Made by a program: the position numbers and the translations under genes
Notes under the pieces: generated by a model
Told to the model about the DNA's origin: nothing
What the model saw: only the letters and a program-made list of their open reading frames with translations
The model's database searches: none
In this document: one piece after another, positions 1-13,005 of the stretch
Layout of the letters: every line of letters starts with the position of its first letter
Position numbering within the stretch: position 1 is the stretch's first letter
Source of the DNA: Aquilaria yunnanensis
Lineage: Eukaryota; Streptophyta; Magnoliopsida; Malvales; Thymelaeaceae
Direction of reading: 5' to 3'
Length of the DNA: 64,000 nt
Assembly (NCBI GenBank): GCA_039654915.1
Contig: CM077594.1
Coordinates: 87,124,893-87,188,892, forward strand

Positions 1-1419
1 AATACTTTGCTTCTTTAACTCAATAACTTGGTTAACTTGATGTTAACATCATTAGATTTTTAACGGTTTAATGACTTGATTATAAACATTGAAAGTAGTG
101 GTCACTAAATTACAAAAATATACAATGTGAAGCACTTAATGAAAATTAAACACAAACTTAGCACTTAATGAAAATTAAACACAAACTTAATAGAAGTTTT
201 AAAATTATATTAAATTAAATGAAAAGATAACAAAAAAAAATGTGGTTTATGCATGTAAAGTAGACCTTCCTCGCTTGTTTCCTAAAAGATTCAATTTTTA
301 TATGTTTTCTGAAAAAATTACAACAAAATTCAGAAACTTTGAGTTTTCCCAGGCGACAAAACACAAATCGAACATAGGGGCAGACCTATGTAGGGGCAGG
401 GGGGTGTGGTTGCCCCCCGATAATTTTAAAAAAATTTAAATATAGATACTTAATTGGTTAATTCAAGAGAAATTAGGGATTGAAAATGCATGTTTGCCCG
501 CTCAGAAATAATGGAAGAATAAGAAGATGGGGGGCAGTAATGTAGGCATTAAAGAAAACAGTGACCAAATGAGTAATTATTCCCTTTAGCCTTAAACAGA
601 TATTCATGGCCTAAATGCACTATCAGTTCTTTAAAATTTTCAACTTGTACGATTTTTACCCTAATCTTTGAATTAGTACGAATTAGTCCCAATCTCCTGC
701 CTTGCCTCGCTGCGATGCCATCCCTCTCCTCTGGGTTTAGTCGACTCTTCTCCGGGCTCGCTCCCCCAAACCGAAAATCTTTGTTTCGCCACTGATCGGA
801 CATAAGAAAACAAAAACAGCAAAATGTCGAAGACTTAGTCTGACGAAGGGGCGTAGATGACGACAGTAGGAGTAATGTCTTTGCAGCGGACGGAGAAGGA
901 GGAGATTAGACATGGTCATCGGGTTGAACCAGGGTGGAGTAGTTGTGTAGCCCCACGAGTCTCCTGGGACAGAAGAGGATGGCTTCGAATTTTAAAAATG
1001 TTGTGGCCCTAGTCAGATCGATTTTGTATCAATTTTGGATCTCTCTTCCGCCGTTGGAGGACCCATCAAAGTAATGTGAATCGATGACTTGGGCTGCACA
1101 TCAGGTAGCATTTGCACTCTCGTCACTACGTCAACGACAATGGCAATGGGGCAGCATGGGGAAGAGGGGTGGATTCTGTTTAAAGATAGCTGCTCTGGTT
1201 CATGGCGAATTGGAATAAAGAGCTCTTAGACCTTTCCGTTCCCTTCATCGCTTAAGGTGGTGGTGGTGACATACGGCACCGCTTCGTCAAGTTGATCGAT
1301 TTGCAAAGCTCTTTTCCGTTAAAGAAGTCTTGAGGTAGAGACTAAACTTTCAAGATTCAGGTCGACCTGCCGACAAGAACAATGTTGGTGAAGCATTGGC
1401 TGGTCCGATTGAGAGGGGG
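1..1419. other. Gene-free stretch with TE-like remnants
   Basis: I see no credible gene here. Around 375-430 a G-rich then C-rich segment followed by an A-rich run looks like the end of a plant DNA transposon, but I could not find its partner end. Around 560-700 the text is of the kind usually found at plant TE edges. Short open frames are not supported by any recognisable domain. Confidence 0.4.
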
Positions 1420-3136
1420 TAGGGATGGCAACGGGGCGGATCGGGCGCGGATACCCCATATCCGTCATCCGCGCCCACGGTTTTTTTCATATCCGCCAGC
1501 TCGCGGATATCCGCTAACGGGTAGAAAATAGCATCCGCCCCCGCAACCCGCGGATAATCCAATCCGCGGGTAATCCACGGTTTAAGCTAATTTTATACAT
1601 TCCAATGCTGTTTTACAATCAAGGCAGAAAACAGACATCAAGGTCACATTCCATTACAAGTTACGTGATTCAATAACAAGCTTCTGAAGTTACGTGATTA
1701 AAAAACAAGCATAACTGATCCTGTGGAGAGAAAACGGCATTGTGCCTGAAGATCCCTTGATTTGTCATTGAAAAGCTACATTTTCCTTTGTTTAAAAGAC
1801 CACCTAGTTAACCTGTTCGGTTGCAAGGAGTCCCATGTAGTTCATGCACCAGAGCTAATCTATCAGTTTGGCCAAATTATACAACTTCCTGCCAGTAGAT
1901 TTTGGCTCCTTTTCAGATGCACGACTTGACAAATTGTTGGAATCAAATCTGACAGTGTAAGCATTATTATTCTTTTGTTCTTTCCCCCAAGTCTCGTTCT
2001 TAGAATTTCTGTTGCATAATGGTACTTTTTTGGCTTTTGCGATTATACTAATTTGAAGTCTGATGATTCTACCTTGTGCGATTACATGAATTTGATGCCC
2101 ATTCCAATGAACTTTGTTTATTGTATCATATATCTCCTCCCAGATACTCAAAATCAAGCAGAAGAAATCTTTTGTTGGGAGATAGAATAGGAAACTAGGC
2201 TAAATTACTATGTGAAATGGGCTTTTAGAACTGATGAAGATCAAACGATTCAAACCTGTTCTTCCATACCATCTTTAATCCACAAAAGTACGACAATGGC
2301 CAAATGAAAAAAAAATATCCTATGCTTCTGTTTCCCGTGTTCAGTAATGAAGATGATTTATTCAATTCAATCAACAAAAAAATCAAGTTCAGAGTAAACA
2401 GGGGTGAAACTTAACCGATTTACCTCGTTGGGCTTGTTCTCCTCTCGGATTCAGACTCGAGCGCAAATATTAAATGTCACCGTCGGGCGTTGGGCGGGGC
2501 TAGCTAGCGATGCGGTAAGCGGGTGCTTCCGTGCTTGATAGCTTGAGCTCGATTTCAGCCTCTTAGACACAACGTCGAACGGAGACGGAGAAAGCGAGAA
2601 AGTGAGCAGCGAGACGTGATGGTGCCTCCGGCGTCGGACGTGAGGACTGAGCAGCTATGCGCGGTCGTGAGCGATCAGGCGAAGCGAGAGCGAAGGGCCG
2701 AATTGGCGAGGCGAGGCGAGACTGCGAGACCTAGCGCTGAATTGGCGAAGTCGTAAAACTCAACGATGAAGCTATGCGTGAAGGGCCGCAGTCGCACCGC
2801 AAATGGGCCCAAATTCTGTTTCTTAGCTCCTGTCTGCTGAACGTGTATTGTAAAGGTGTAAATACCGAATTAGCCATTTAGAATTAAGAGAAGTAACATT
2901 TATAGTAAGGGTAAAATTGAAGTTTCAATGTTTCATATCTAGGCGGGTTTTATGGGTATGCGGGCGCGGATTTATCCGCGACGGATACCCCCTACCCATC
3001 ACCCGCCCGCACCCGCCAGACGGGTGAAATTTTCTACCCATGCTGCGCCCATCACGAGTATTTTCACCCGTTTACCCATCCGTCACGGGTTGATATCCGC
3101 GGTTTGCAGCTCTCATCCGCCCCGTTGCCATCCCTA
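1420..3136. mobile_element. Non-autonomous hAT-like DNA transposon
   Basis: The two ends are perfect inverted repeats of about 22 bp, beginning TAGGGATGGCAACGGGG on each strand. Subterminal regions are rich in GGATATCCGC- and GCGGGTAAT-like motifs in both orientations, as is usual for hAT subterminal repeats. The flanks (AGAGGGGG before, GGGGGGGG after) agree at 6 of 8 bases, so the 8-bp duplication is only suggestive. The 1.7-kb interior encodes no recognisable transposase. It has a GC-richer block at 2440-2760 and an open frame of about 100 codons at 1855-2157 (minus) that I do not recognise, either of which could be captured host DNA. Seen: the inverted repeats. Inferred: superfamily and non-autonomy. 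Confidence 0.8.
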
Positions 3137-3594
3137 GGGGGGGGGGTGGTGATACCTAGATTGGTAAATGGTAAAGTATAAGGTATAAAAGAGAGAAAAT
3201 GAGAAGTTAGGTGACATGGAACTCAATTTTTTCTTTTTTGATGAGTTAGTCAACTAATATATATAAGGTCAACTAGGCAAAGTGATCTATTTTTCATAGT
3301 TAGGGGACTGGACTGAACGCACCAAATAACAAAGACTCTTTAATTGAGTCAATATAGTTCAAAAGACCAAAAGTGATTTAGGCCTATTAAAAATTCTAAG
3401 TTTATAGCTGCTTTGGTGAGAGGGTATTGTATTTGAAAGGGGAATTTTGTGGGTTGGTTATTTTTGTATCCAGTGGCTAGCTGGATCTCTATGTACATTA
3501 GTTTCTTTTCAAGTTTAATAAAATTTTCGTATTGCTGTTTAATAAAAAAAAAACCTCACCAACATTAATCCATTCAATTAAGCTAGAGAAATCA

Positions 3595-3812
3595 TCATTG
3601 TCTTGAAGTCCATTGAATGTGTGATGAACGGGGAGTTGATCCCTATGGAAGAAACAAACGTCTTAATTAAGAGATCTTCAGGTTCGATCCATGTTTTTAT
3701 ATATGGAAAATATTTGCAAGGAAGAGATCGTCACTTTGATATCCGACGTACCTCGAGGATATCGGTTTTTGCTAAACGGGATGAAAGATAATTCGCATTA
3801 TTAAAAAAAAAA
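3595..3812 (+). repeat. Possible SINE-like sequence
   Basis: A GGTTCGATCC motif at 3681-3690 matches the RNA polymerase III B box, and the segment ends in an A-rich tail near 3802-3815. A convincing A box and flanking duplications were not found. The 62-codon frame across it has no family resemblance. Tentative. Confidence 0.3.
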
Positions 3813-4489
3813 ACAAAAACAAAACAAAATATGTCTATTGAACGTTTGTTTATCATGGAACTAAATTATATGCACAAACAACACAGTAAATTATGGTAAA
3901 CTATAATTAGTCGGCTTTGATTTTTAGGCATCATAATTTATATTGGTCCCATGAGCAAGCTGGAAGAGCTTGATTAAATTTGCTTTATTTATGCTCGGCT
4001 GTGCTCAAACGAGTTAAAGTTTTTGTTTAGCTTTTTTGAGAATCTTTTTATTTAATCGATGATTAGCCCCACACGCTAGTAAACAAATCGATTAATTGAT
4101 TGACGGCCAAACAAGTTCGATGGATTTTGCCGTGTTTGGATGACAATAAACTAAAACGAAAATAATTCAAGAAATACTAATACTTAAAGAGTTAGTATTA
4201 CGTACACCACGCTTATTCCATGCGCCATCCCGAAAAAATTTGAAAATGTTCATTTTGACCCCGCGTTAGGAGAGCATCGTAATATTTTATTTTACTCCAG
4301 CATTTTATTCTACTCCAGCATTTTATTCTCGTTTTCTTTTCTCTTTTTTTTTTTTCTCCAGTCTTTAGATGTCCACTCCAGTTTTATATTTTCATTTTAT
4401 ATATATATATATTTTTTAGAAAACCTTGTTTGTTCTTTTACATTTTCACGCATTACTTATTCTTTTGAATTTTGGTGTTTCTATTTACG

Positions 4490-6235
4490 GGCGTACTTGT
4501 TATTTTAGAAAGCAATGTCTGTTTTTTCTTTTACATATTTATTTTTTGTTACCTAAGTATTTGTTCTTATAGAAGGCCTATAGAAAGCACTGTTTGTTCT
4601 TATATATGACCCTGTTTCTGTAAATTTCTTGTTTTTTGTCTTCTGGTGTTTGTTCTTTTAGAAGGGTTTCTTTGTTATTTTAGAAGGCAAATTTTGCTCT
4701 TTCTTCTACATATTTATTTTTCGTTATTTAAGTGTTTATTCTTATAGAAGACACTATTTGTTCTTATACATGACCCTATTTCTATAAACTTCTTGTGCTT
4801 TTGTCTTCTGGTGTTTGTTCTTTTAGAAGGATATGTTTGTTCTTTTATAAGGATATCTTTGTTCTTTTAGAAGAAAATGTTTGTTCTTTCTTTTACATGT
4901 TTATTTTTTATTACTTAAGTATTTGTTTTTATAGAATGCACTATTTGTTCTTATACATGACCCTGTTTCTGTAAACTTATTGTTCTTTTATCTTCTGGTA
5001 TTTGTTCTTTCAGAAGTATATGTGTGTTCTTTTAGAAGAGCATTTTTGTTCTTTTAGAAGGCAATGTTTGTTCTTTCTTTTACATGTTTACCTTTTCTTA
5101 TTTAAGTATTTGTTCTTATACATGACCATATTTCTGTAAACTTCTTGTTCTTTTGTTTTCTGATGTTTATTATTTCAAAATGATATGTTCATTCTTTTTG
5201 AAGGGCATCTTTGTTGTTTTAAAAGGCAATATTTGTTCTTTTTTTTTTACATTTTTATTTTTTGTTACTTAAGTATTTGTTCTTATAGAAGGCAGTGTTT
5301 GTTCTTATATATGACATTATTTCTATAAACTTCTTGGTTTTTTGTTCTTTCAGAAGGATATGTTTGTTCTTTTAGAATGACATCATTATTATTTTAGAAG
5401 GGCATCCTTGTTCTTTTAGAAGGAAATGTTTGTTCTTTCTTTTACATGTTTATTTTTTGTTACTTAAGTGTTTGTTCTTATAGAATGCACTATTTGTTCT
5501 TATACATGACCCTGTTTTTGTAAATTATTCTTCTTGTATCTTTTAGTGTTTGTTCTTTCAGAATGATATGTTTGTTCTTTTATAAGGGCATCCTTGTTCT
5601 TTTAGAAAACAATGTTTGTCTTTCTTTCTTTTATATGATATTTTTTTTCATTTAAGTGTTTGTTCTTATAGAAGACACTGTTTGTTCTTATACATTGCCC
5701 TATTTCTGTAAACTTCTTGGTTTTTATCTTCTTGTGTTTTTTCTTTTAGAAGGGCATCTTTGTTCTTTTACAAGGAAATGTTTGTTTTTTCTTTTATATG
5801 TTTATTTTTTGTTACTTAAGTGTTTGTTCTTATAGAATGCACTGTTTGTTCTTCTACATGACTCTGTTTTTGTAAACTTCTTGTTCTTTTATCTTCTAGT
5901 GTTTGTTATTTCAGAAGGATATGTTTGTTCTTTTAGAAAGTCATCTTTGTTCTTTTAGAAGATAATATTTGTTTTTTTCTTTTACATGTTTATTTTTTGT
6001 GACTTAAGTATTTATTTTTATAGAAGACACTGTTTGTTTTTATACATGACCCTATTTCTATAAACTTTTTATTTTTTGTCTTCTGGTGTTTGTTCTTTTA
6101 GAATGATATGTTTGTTCTTTTAGAAGGTCATCCTTGTTCTTTTAGAAACAAATGTTTGTTCTTTCTTTTACATGTTTATTTTTTATTACTTAAGTATTTG
6201 TTCTTAAAGAAGACACTGTTTTTTTCTTTATCCAC
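4490..6235. repeat. Tandem repeat, ~180-bp unit, about 9 copies
   Basis: A landmark phrase (TACATGACCCTGTTTCTG and close variants) recurs near 4602, 4766, 4955, 5115, 5308, 5500, 5690, 5855 and 6044, giving a mean spacing of about 180 bp. Units are T-rich, diverged, and contain shorter internal repeats built on TTTGTTCTT and TTTTAGAAGG. No coding capacity is seen. Confidence 0.8.
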
Positions 6236-6979
6236 GGAAAATAAAGATTGAACCTTTATTTAATTATACAAACATTATAAAGCCATATAAATAATTTAAA
6301 AAAAATTACTCAGATAGCATACTAATAAAATGTACTACATACCTACCTAAAAGAATGAATCTTTTTTTTTAATTGTTCCAAAAATGATATTGAAGAGTTT
6401 TTCTCTTTTGTAATCTCTTGGCATTTAATTTAACTTGCCATCCTTATTTAAATTCTCACTACACAACATCATAAAATATATTTGAGATGTATTAACAATA
6501 TTTGCTAAATGTTAAAGTTTCAGGTAAAAAAATAATTAATTTTTTATTTGTTGAATATATTGGGTACTCACGGTTATATTAGACTTCATTTATTCTGGAT
6601 CAAATCACATCAAATTCCATTTAATCATTTTTTTTCATAATTTTGTATCTTCCATTCATATATATCATTATCATTATTTAAAGCCTACAAATCCTCTATA
6701 TTTTTATATACAATTTCAACAAAAGTAATACTGGGGAAACATGTTCAATATCAATATACTTATGTAGTAAAACATTCACGATATTCGTAAAAAAAATAAA
6801 AGAAAAGGGCAATTGTATATAAAGAGGTAAAAATCAATTTATTATGTTGTGGAATAAAATAAGTGTTAGGAAAAAACTGAAAAAGTGCTATTCATAAGGA
6901 AGAAAAAAAAAATAAAAAAAAAAATGAGACGGCACTATTTCGTATAAAATAGGTTTCATTAGTACATACACGTTTTTTA

Positions 6980-7007
6980 GCGCCAGGCGCACATATGCGC
7001 CTGGCGC
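6980..7007. repeat. Near-perfect 28-bp GC-rich palindrome
   Basis: Two 12-bp arms (GCGCCAGGCGCA and its exact complement) are separated by CATA, inside very AT-rich DNA. This would extrude a stable hairpin. It may be a subterminal hairpin of a transposon, but no matching end was found. Confidence 0.85.
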
Positions 7008-7154
7008 ACACAAGAATTAGCCATACTTAAACCATATATATGGAGCATTGAAATATGCAAATCTTATTAGTCTTGTTTTCTTTTTTTTTTTTTAATACAA
7101 AACCATGAAGATAATTTATCAACTTTGATGCTTAGTGTGCATTATGTAGATTTA

Positions 7155-7496
7155 CACCAAATTCGTTTTAACTTAAGTCAACTTAATCTAAAATGGTTTT
7201 AAATCTTTTTCATCTAAAACCAATTTCATTTGAAATTCAATATTATATAGGTGTAATAATCCATTTGAAACAAAATTTTTATCATGTTATTAAATTTCTA
7301 TGAAATTTTCTTTTTTAATGTTTAAAAAATAAAAATTTATAAAAAATTAATAGTATTATAAAAATTTTACAATAAATGGATTATTTCACCTAAATAATAT
7401 TAACTTTCAAATAAAATTAGTTTCAAGTAAAAAAGATGTAAACATAAAAATAAGTTATTTTGAATTAAATTGGCTTAAGTTAAAACGAATTGGGTG
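7155..7496. mobile_element. Tourist-like MITE with long terminal inverted repeats
   Basis: The ends CACCAAATTCGTTTTAAC and, on the other strand, CACCCAATTCGTTTTAAC start inverted repeats that stay similar for more than 100 bp. Both sides are flanked by TTA, the 3-bp duplication typical of PIF/Harbinger-derived Tourist MITEs. No coding capacity. A related copy lies at about 21793-22104. Confidence 0.75.
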
Positions 7497-7499
7497 TTA

Positions 7500-8194
7500 G
7501 GCCAAAACTTACATCTTACTAAAAAAATTTGAAAATTATAGCTGACATTATTAATCAAGTTAAGCTCAATTAAGAAGCATTCATATGATTTCTAAATTAG
7601 GTAAATTATTGATTTTGTGATTAGAAGTTTTTTTGTACTTTTGTGTTTCGGGTAATGGACAAATTATCTATAATTACACTATATTCTAAAGATGAACATG
7701 GTTACTGTTAGATGAATAGTGGCAATTGTTTTGGGCTCGTTGAGTTTAGTTGGTTTTGTGTCATGGTTCAGCAGTTTTTTTTTCTTTTTTTAGGATGTGA
7801 TTTGTTCTTTTTTTAGTTTTATCTCATTTCGTAAGACACTTACCTTTTTGAGGGCCTAGGTTGAAATTTTTCCAGTTTTTATTTGTCCCACATTATTTTC
7901 GGTTAAAACATGATTTCATTCCCTAACTTTCTAATTTCTTTTTTGGACCTAAGTTACGTTCCTGTTACATTTTAGTCTTTGAATTTTATAACTATTTAAT
8001 TAAATCTTTCATTTATTCTCTTGGCCCCCAAGATTTTCTTTTTGTTATTTTTTATGTACCATCTTCTAAAGTAAGACATTAGTGACCATAATTCATTTAT
8101 TTATTTAGTTAAAATTTTTTTATTTTTAGTTAAACTATTTTTTTTATCTTCATTAAGTCAATTGTTAAATCTTTAATGCCTAAATTTTTTTCTT
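7500..8194. other. AT-rich intergenic DNA
   Basis: No gene, RNA gene or transposon end is recognisable. The segment around 7590-7670 is similar to 10105-10190, so the region shares ancestry with the duplicated blocks downstream. Confidence 0.4.
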
Positions 8195-9370
8195 TTTTTT
8201 TTGTCTTGATCCTAACTTTTTTTATTGATTTTCTTTATTGTTGTTTTCTAAAATGAAGCTTTAATCATTATTTCTATCATTATTCTTTCATTATTGATTA
8301 TTAAGATTTGTAGCATCAATTATTTATTTCAAGCTCTATAGTTTAATAAAGCAATTTGTTCCATAATTGTTAAATTTGAAATTAAAATTTTCTAGATAAA
8401 TTTTTCATCGATATTAAAAATTAGATTTTGTGTTAATAGGAGATGAAAATTTTTATTGAATTGTTATTAATTAACAGATGAAATATGCATTGTTTCGAAG
8501 CACGTAATGTGTTTTGTGTCGCACTGCTATTATTAAAATTTATTACAAAAAATATCCATTACAATGTGTGAGTCACCAAACATCTCCATTTTTTTGTCTT
8601 GATCCTAACTTTTTTTTAATAATTTTTTTATTATTTTTTTTCTAAGATGAAACTTTAATCATTATTCTATCATTGTTCTTTCATTATTGATTATTAAGAT
8701 TTGTAAAACCAATTATTTATTTCAAGCTATATAGTTTAATAAAGCAATTTGATCCATAATTGTTAAATTTGAGAGTAAATTTTTTTAGATAAATTTTTCA
8801 TCGATATTAAAAATTAGATTTTTTATTAATAGGAGATGAAAATTTTTATTGAATTGTTTTTAATTAACAGATAAAATATGCATTATTTTGAAGCACATAA
8901 CGTGTTTTGTGTCGTACTGTTATTGTTAAAATTTATTACAAAAAATATTCACTATAATGTATGGGTCACCAAACTTCTTTATTTTTTTTCTTGATCCTAA
9001 CTTTTTTTTATTGATTTTCTTTATTGTTGTTTTCTAAGATTAAGCTTTAATCATTATTTCTATCATTGTTCTTTATTGATTATTAAAATTTGTAACATTA
9101 ATTATTTATTTCAAGTTCTATAGTTTAATAAAGCAATTTGTTCCATAATTGTTAAATTTGAGAGTAATTTTTTTTGGATAAATTTTTCATCGATATTAAA
9201 AATTAGATTTTGTGTTAATAGGAGATGAAAATTTTTATTGAATTGTTTTCAATTAACCGAAAAAATATGCATTGTTTCAAGCACGTAATATGTTTTGTGT
9301 CGCACTGTTATTGTTAAAATTTATTACAAAAAATATCTACTAGAATGTGTGAGTCACCAAATCTCTCCAT
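8195..9370. repeat. Three tandem copies of a ~390-bp AT-rich unit
   Basis: The phrase TTGATCCTAACTTTTTTT recurs near 8205, 8600 and 8990. The following 300 bp (including TTTTTCATCGATATTAAAAA and a GTGTTTTGTGTCG motif) repeat in the same order in each copy with modest divergence. Non-coding. Confidence 0.85.
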
Positions 9371-9639
9371 TTGTTCTCTTGGTTTCTAATTTTTTTGTTA
9401 TTTTTTATTTTCTTCTAAAATAAATATTGGTAATTATGATTTGTTCTCTTATGTTTCTGGTAGTAGCATTTTTTACTCTAGCTTCAACCTAGCAAAGTGT
9501 GAATATTATTTTATTCTAAAATTACAAGGGTTGAAACATGAAACATATTTTTTTGTTATATCAAGTTTCTAAATCTTTCCAAAAATTTATGCAATGATCA
9601 TATGAATCGCCGCAATGCATGGACTTTATGCACCTCGTT

Positions 9640-10690
9640 TAAGCAATATGGTATATGGAATGCTAAGCTTCAATACTAACAAGTTTTCTGTCCCATGAAA
9701 AAGGGGAACTATTGATGATGTCATTGTATAATTTGGGTAAGTTTAATATGCACCATCCATCCTATATGTGTAAATAAATACACACATACACACACTACCC
9801 CTTATGGTATAAATTAGTTTTGAATGCATTAAATTTTGCTTCTCACTAAAATTAGAAATTATAAATCAAATGATAGTTATGTATAAATTTGATATATGAA
9901 GAAAGTTATAGATATATAAAAATCATATGAAACATATATACAATTGAGATTATTACGTACGATATATTCAATTTTATGTATAAGTTCAACATTTTTATTA
10001 TAAAAACATGTATGAACACATCAAGATGTACTTCATGCCAAAATCAGAGGAATGTATACGTTGAATAACTGATACGAATGAAGTATCAAGAAAATGAGAG
10101 ATTAATTGATTTATCAATTAGGTCAATTATTGTTTTGTAGTTAGACATTTTTTATTCGTTTGTGTTTTGGGTAATTGACAAATTATCCCAAATTTAGGCA
10201 ATGGAATAGCTAAGCTTCAACCCCAAGAAGCATCCTTTCCCATGAAAAAAAGGAATTATTGATGACGTCATTTTATAACTTGGGTAAGTTTAATATGCCG
10301 CATACTAATATATATATTAGTACTACTCTTTGTAGTATAAACAACTTTGAATGCGTCGAATTCAGCTTCTTACCAAAATTAGATATTATAAATTGAAAGA
10401 CATACGTGTCAACTTAATGTATAAAGAAAGTTAGGACATGTGCAAATCATATAAAGACATATATACAAATGAAATTATAGAAGTATTACGTATATATTTA
10501 ATTTTATGTATAAGTTCAACATTTCATCAATGAAATATATAAACTTGTGTGAATGCATCAAAATGCATGTTCTACCAAAATCAGAGATATGTACCATTTA
10601 GATGACATGTATGAAGTAAAAAGAAATTAAGAGATGCAATTTAAAAAGATAAGCAGTGAAGGATATGTTCAAATTTTTGGAGACTAATGC
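9640..10690. repeat. Direct duplication of a ~500-bp block
   Basis: About 9650-10120 and 10195-10690 share the same order of landmarks: an ATGGAATRGCTAAGCTTCAA phrase, CCCATGAAAAA, GATGATGTCAT or GATGACGTCAT, TTGGGTAAGTTTAATATG, and then GTATAAGTTCAACATTT. Divergence is moderate. No gene is recognised. Confidence 0.7.
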
Positions 10691-11100
10691 ATAAATGAAA
10701 TCCTTAAAGTTATTGTTGATATATTCAATTGTATGTATCACTTTAGTTCTTTAAATATTTTCATATGCATTATTTCATAATTTATGCATATAATATGTTT
10801 TATATGTACATAAATTTATCTTTATTTGAACATATTGTTAATGTCTTTGTAAAACTTATGAATAAATTTATATTTTCATGAAAACTAGGTTTTCAAAAAA
10901 ATAAAAATAAAAATGTTGATTAGTCTTAGTATAGTAGTAATATATACAAATCAGATGACAAATATGTATAAACTTTTATATTTTTATTTTTTCTTCATTA
11001 TTTTTTTTCTTGTTTAATTAATTAATTATTTTTTTCTTATTTATTGATATTTCATTTATTAACCTTTTATATTTTTTTCTTACTTTTATTGGCTAAGTTC

Positions 11101-11128
11101 CATATCTCTTTCTCTCTCTCTCTACACA

Positions 11129-11174
<46 letters not shown>

Positions 11175-11196
11175 TGTATGTATGTATGTATGTATG
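11101..11196. repeat. Compound microsatellite (CT)n-(CA)n-(GTAT)n
   Basis: A CT tract is followed by an almost pure CA tract of about 50 bp and then about 8 GTAT units that lead straight into the transposon starting at 11197. Confidence 0.95.
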
Positions 11197-12333
11197 CAGA
11201 GGCAAAGCTAGGATTTTGAATTAGGGGGGCCGGACTTTAATTTGAAAATGCTTGAGAAATATTGCAATTCCACTATATATATATATAAAAGATATTATTT
11301 TTAATTTTAATTTTTTTTTAGAATCAATATCATTTGAAAGTTAATATCTTACTTATCTAATATTCACTTGAATCATATATTTTTTGAAAAAAAATATTTT
11401 GATGGACTCTTTTTTCTTAGCCAACTGTAAAAAATTAAAAATTAATAAAAAAATCATTGTCTTTTGTGAAAAGAAATGTTTTAAAAGTGATTTTTCAGGC
11501 TTTTAAAGTGTAGAGCCCCGATTAGTGCATACAAGCTGAGCAAATAATCTACATACATAAAAAAATCACTAATAATTATTTATAAATAATTTTCACCAAA
11601 TGCAACCTAAGAAACAAACACAAAAAATGACTAACAAATGGTCCAATTAAGGTAAATAATAAACAAATTATTATTTTCAAATGATAAAAAAAAATAAATT
11701 TAAAATGATCCATTATAAAAAAAAACTAAAATTTAATACATTATTTGTCATAGGATATAAAAATTGATAATTAGAAAGCTTCATGAATGAATTATACATA
11801 AAAATTACTAAAAGAAAAACCATCAAATTATCTATTGAAGTAGAAAATAATTAACATAATTAACCTTTTATGTTCCAGGTCTTGCAAAAAGAAAAAAAAA
11901 GGTATTATCATGTATAAACAAGAAAAGGTTTGAAGAAATTAAGAGTGTGAGGGTGTGGACGTAGAACATGCAAAAAGGAAATGAAGACTTATCTTCTTAC
12001 ATTCTTAAATATTTCAAAGATATAAGATATTTAATTTTTTATTAATATGATAAAAATAATTATTTCATGTTAGATTTTTTAATCTTAGTCACAAAAATCA
12101 AATACATTCATGAAGAATGTCAGAAAGAGATAAAATTGTCGAATCTAAGTGTTACTTTTATTGCTTAAAATTATTAGAGAACATGTGCTCAAAGAATTAT
12201 TGGGGGGGCGGGGGGGGGGGGGGTGAGAGAGAAAAATGTTATATAAGCTTTATCCTATAAGACATATATACATTTTGCTAAACACTTAGGGGTGGCCAGG
12301 CAACCCCTAACCCCCCAATTGGCTATGCCTTTG
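11197..12333. mobile_element. hAT-like non-autonomous transposon inserted in a GTAT microsatellite
   Basis: The left end CAGAGGCAAAGCTAGG and the complement of the right end CAAAGGCATAGCCA are imperfect inverted repeats, each followed by a G-rich run. Both flanks read TATGTATG, consistent with an 8-bp hAT duplication, though the microsatellite makes this ambiguous. The AT-rich 1.1-kb interior shows no transposase. A long G run lies at 12203-12222. Confidence 0.6.
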
Positions 12334-13005
12334 TATGTATGTATGTATGTATATAAATAAATTCATATACACATATGTATAGGCATACAAGTGAATAGAC
12401 TTTTGTAATACATTTTACATTGTTTTCTATATAAACCCCCCCCCCCCCCCCAAAAAAAAGAAACAAGAATGAGAGAAAAAAAAACTTAGAAATATACATT
12501 GTTTTCTATATAAGACATATGTACATTTTGCAAAAAACTTAGGGGTGGTTAGGCACCCCCTAACCCCTCAATTGGCTATGCCTTTGTATGTATGTAGATA
12601 AATACATATACACATATGTATAAGCGTACAAGTGAATCGACTTTTGTAATACATTTTACATTGTTTTCTATATTAACCCAGAAAAAAGAAACAAGAATGA
12701 GAGAAAAAAAAACTTAGAAATATACATTGTTTTCTATATAAGACATATATACATTTTGTAAAAAAACTTAGAGGTGGCCAGGCACCCCCTAACCCCCCAA
12801 TTGGTTACACCTCTGTATGTATGTATGTATGTATGTATGTATGTATGTATGTATATAAATAAATATATATACACATGTGTATAAGCGTTCAAGTGAATAG
12901 ACTTTTGTAATACATTTTACATTGTTTTCTATACAAACCCAGAAAAAAGAAACAAGAATGAATGAGAAAAAAAAAACTTAGAAATATAAACCCACTAGGT
13001 TGCGA
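12330..13005. repeat. Tandem amplification of the transposon's right end (~240-bp unit)
   Basis: Three successive units contain GACTTTTGTAATACATTTTA, then ATTGTTTTCTATA, an AGAAACAAGAATGAGAG phrase, and the transposon end AACCCC(C/T)CAATTGGCTATG followed by GTAT repeats. The right end of the element at 11197-12333 was therefore duplicated together with flanking microsatellite. A 15-17 base C run occurs near 12436. Confidence 0.8.

Noticed and set aside
6980..7007. Helitron 3' terminus
   Set aside because: The hairpin is present, but the expected CTRR end just after it and a TC-type 5' end were not found.
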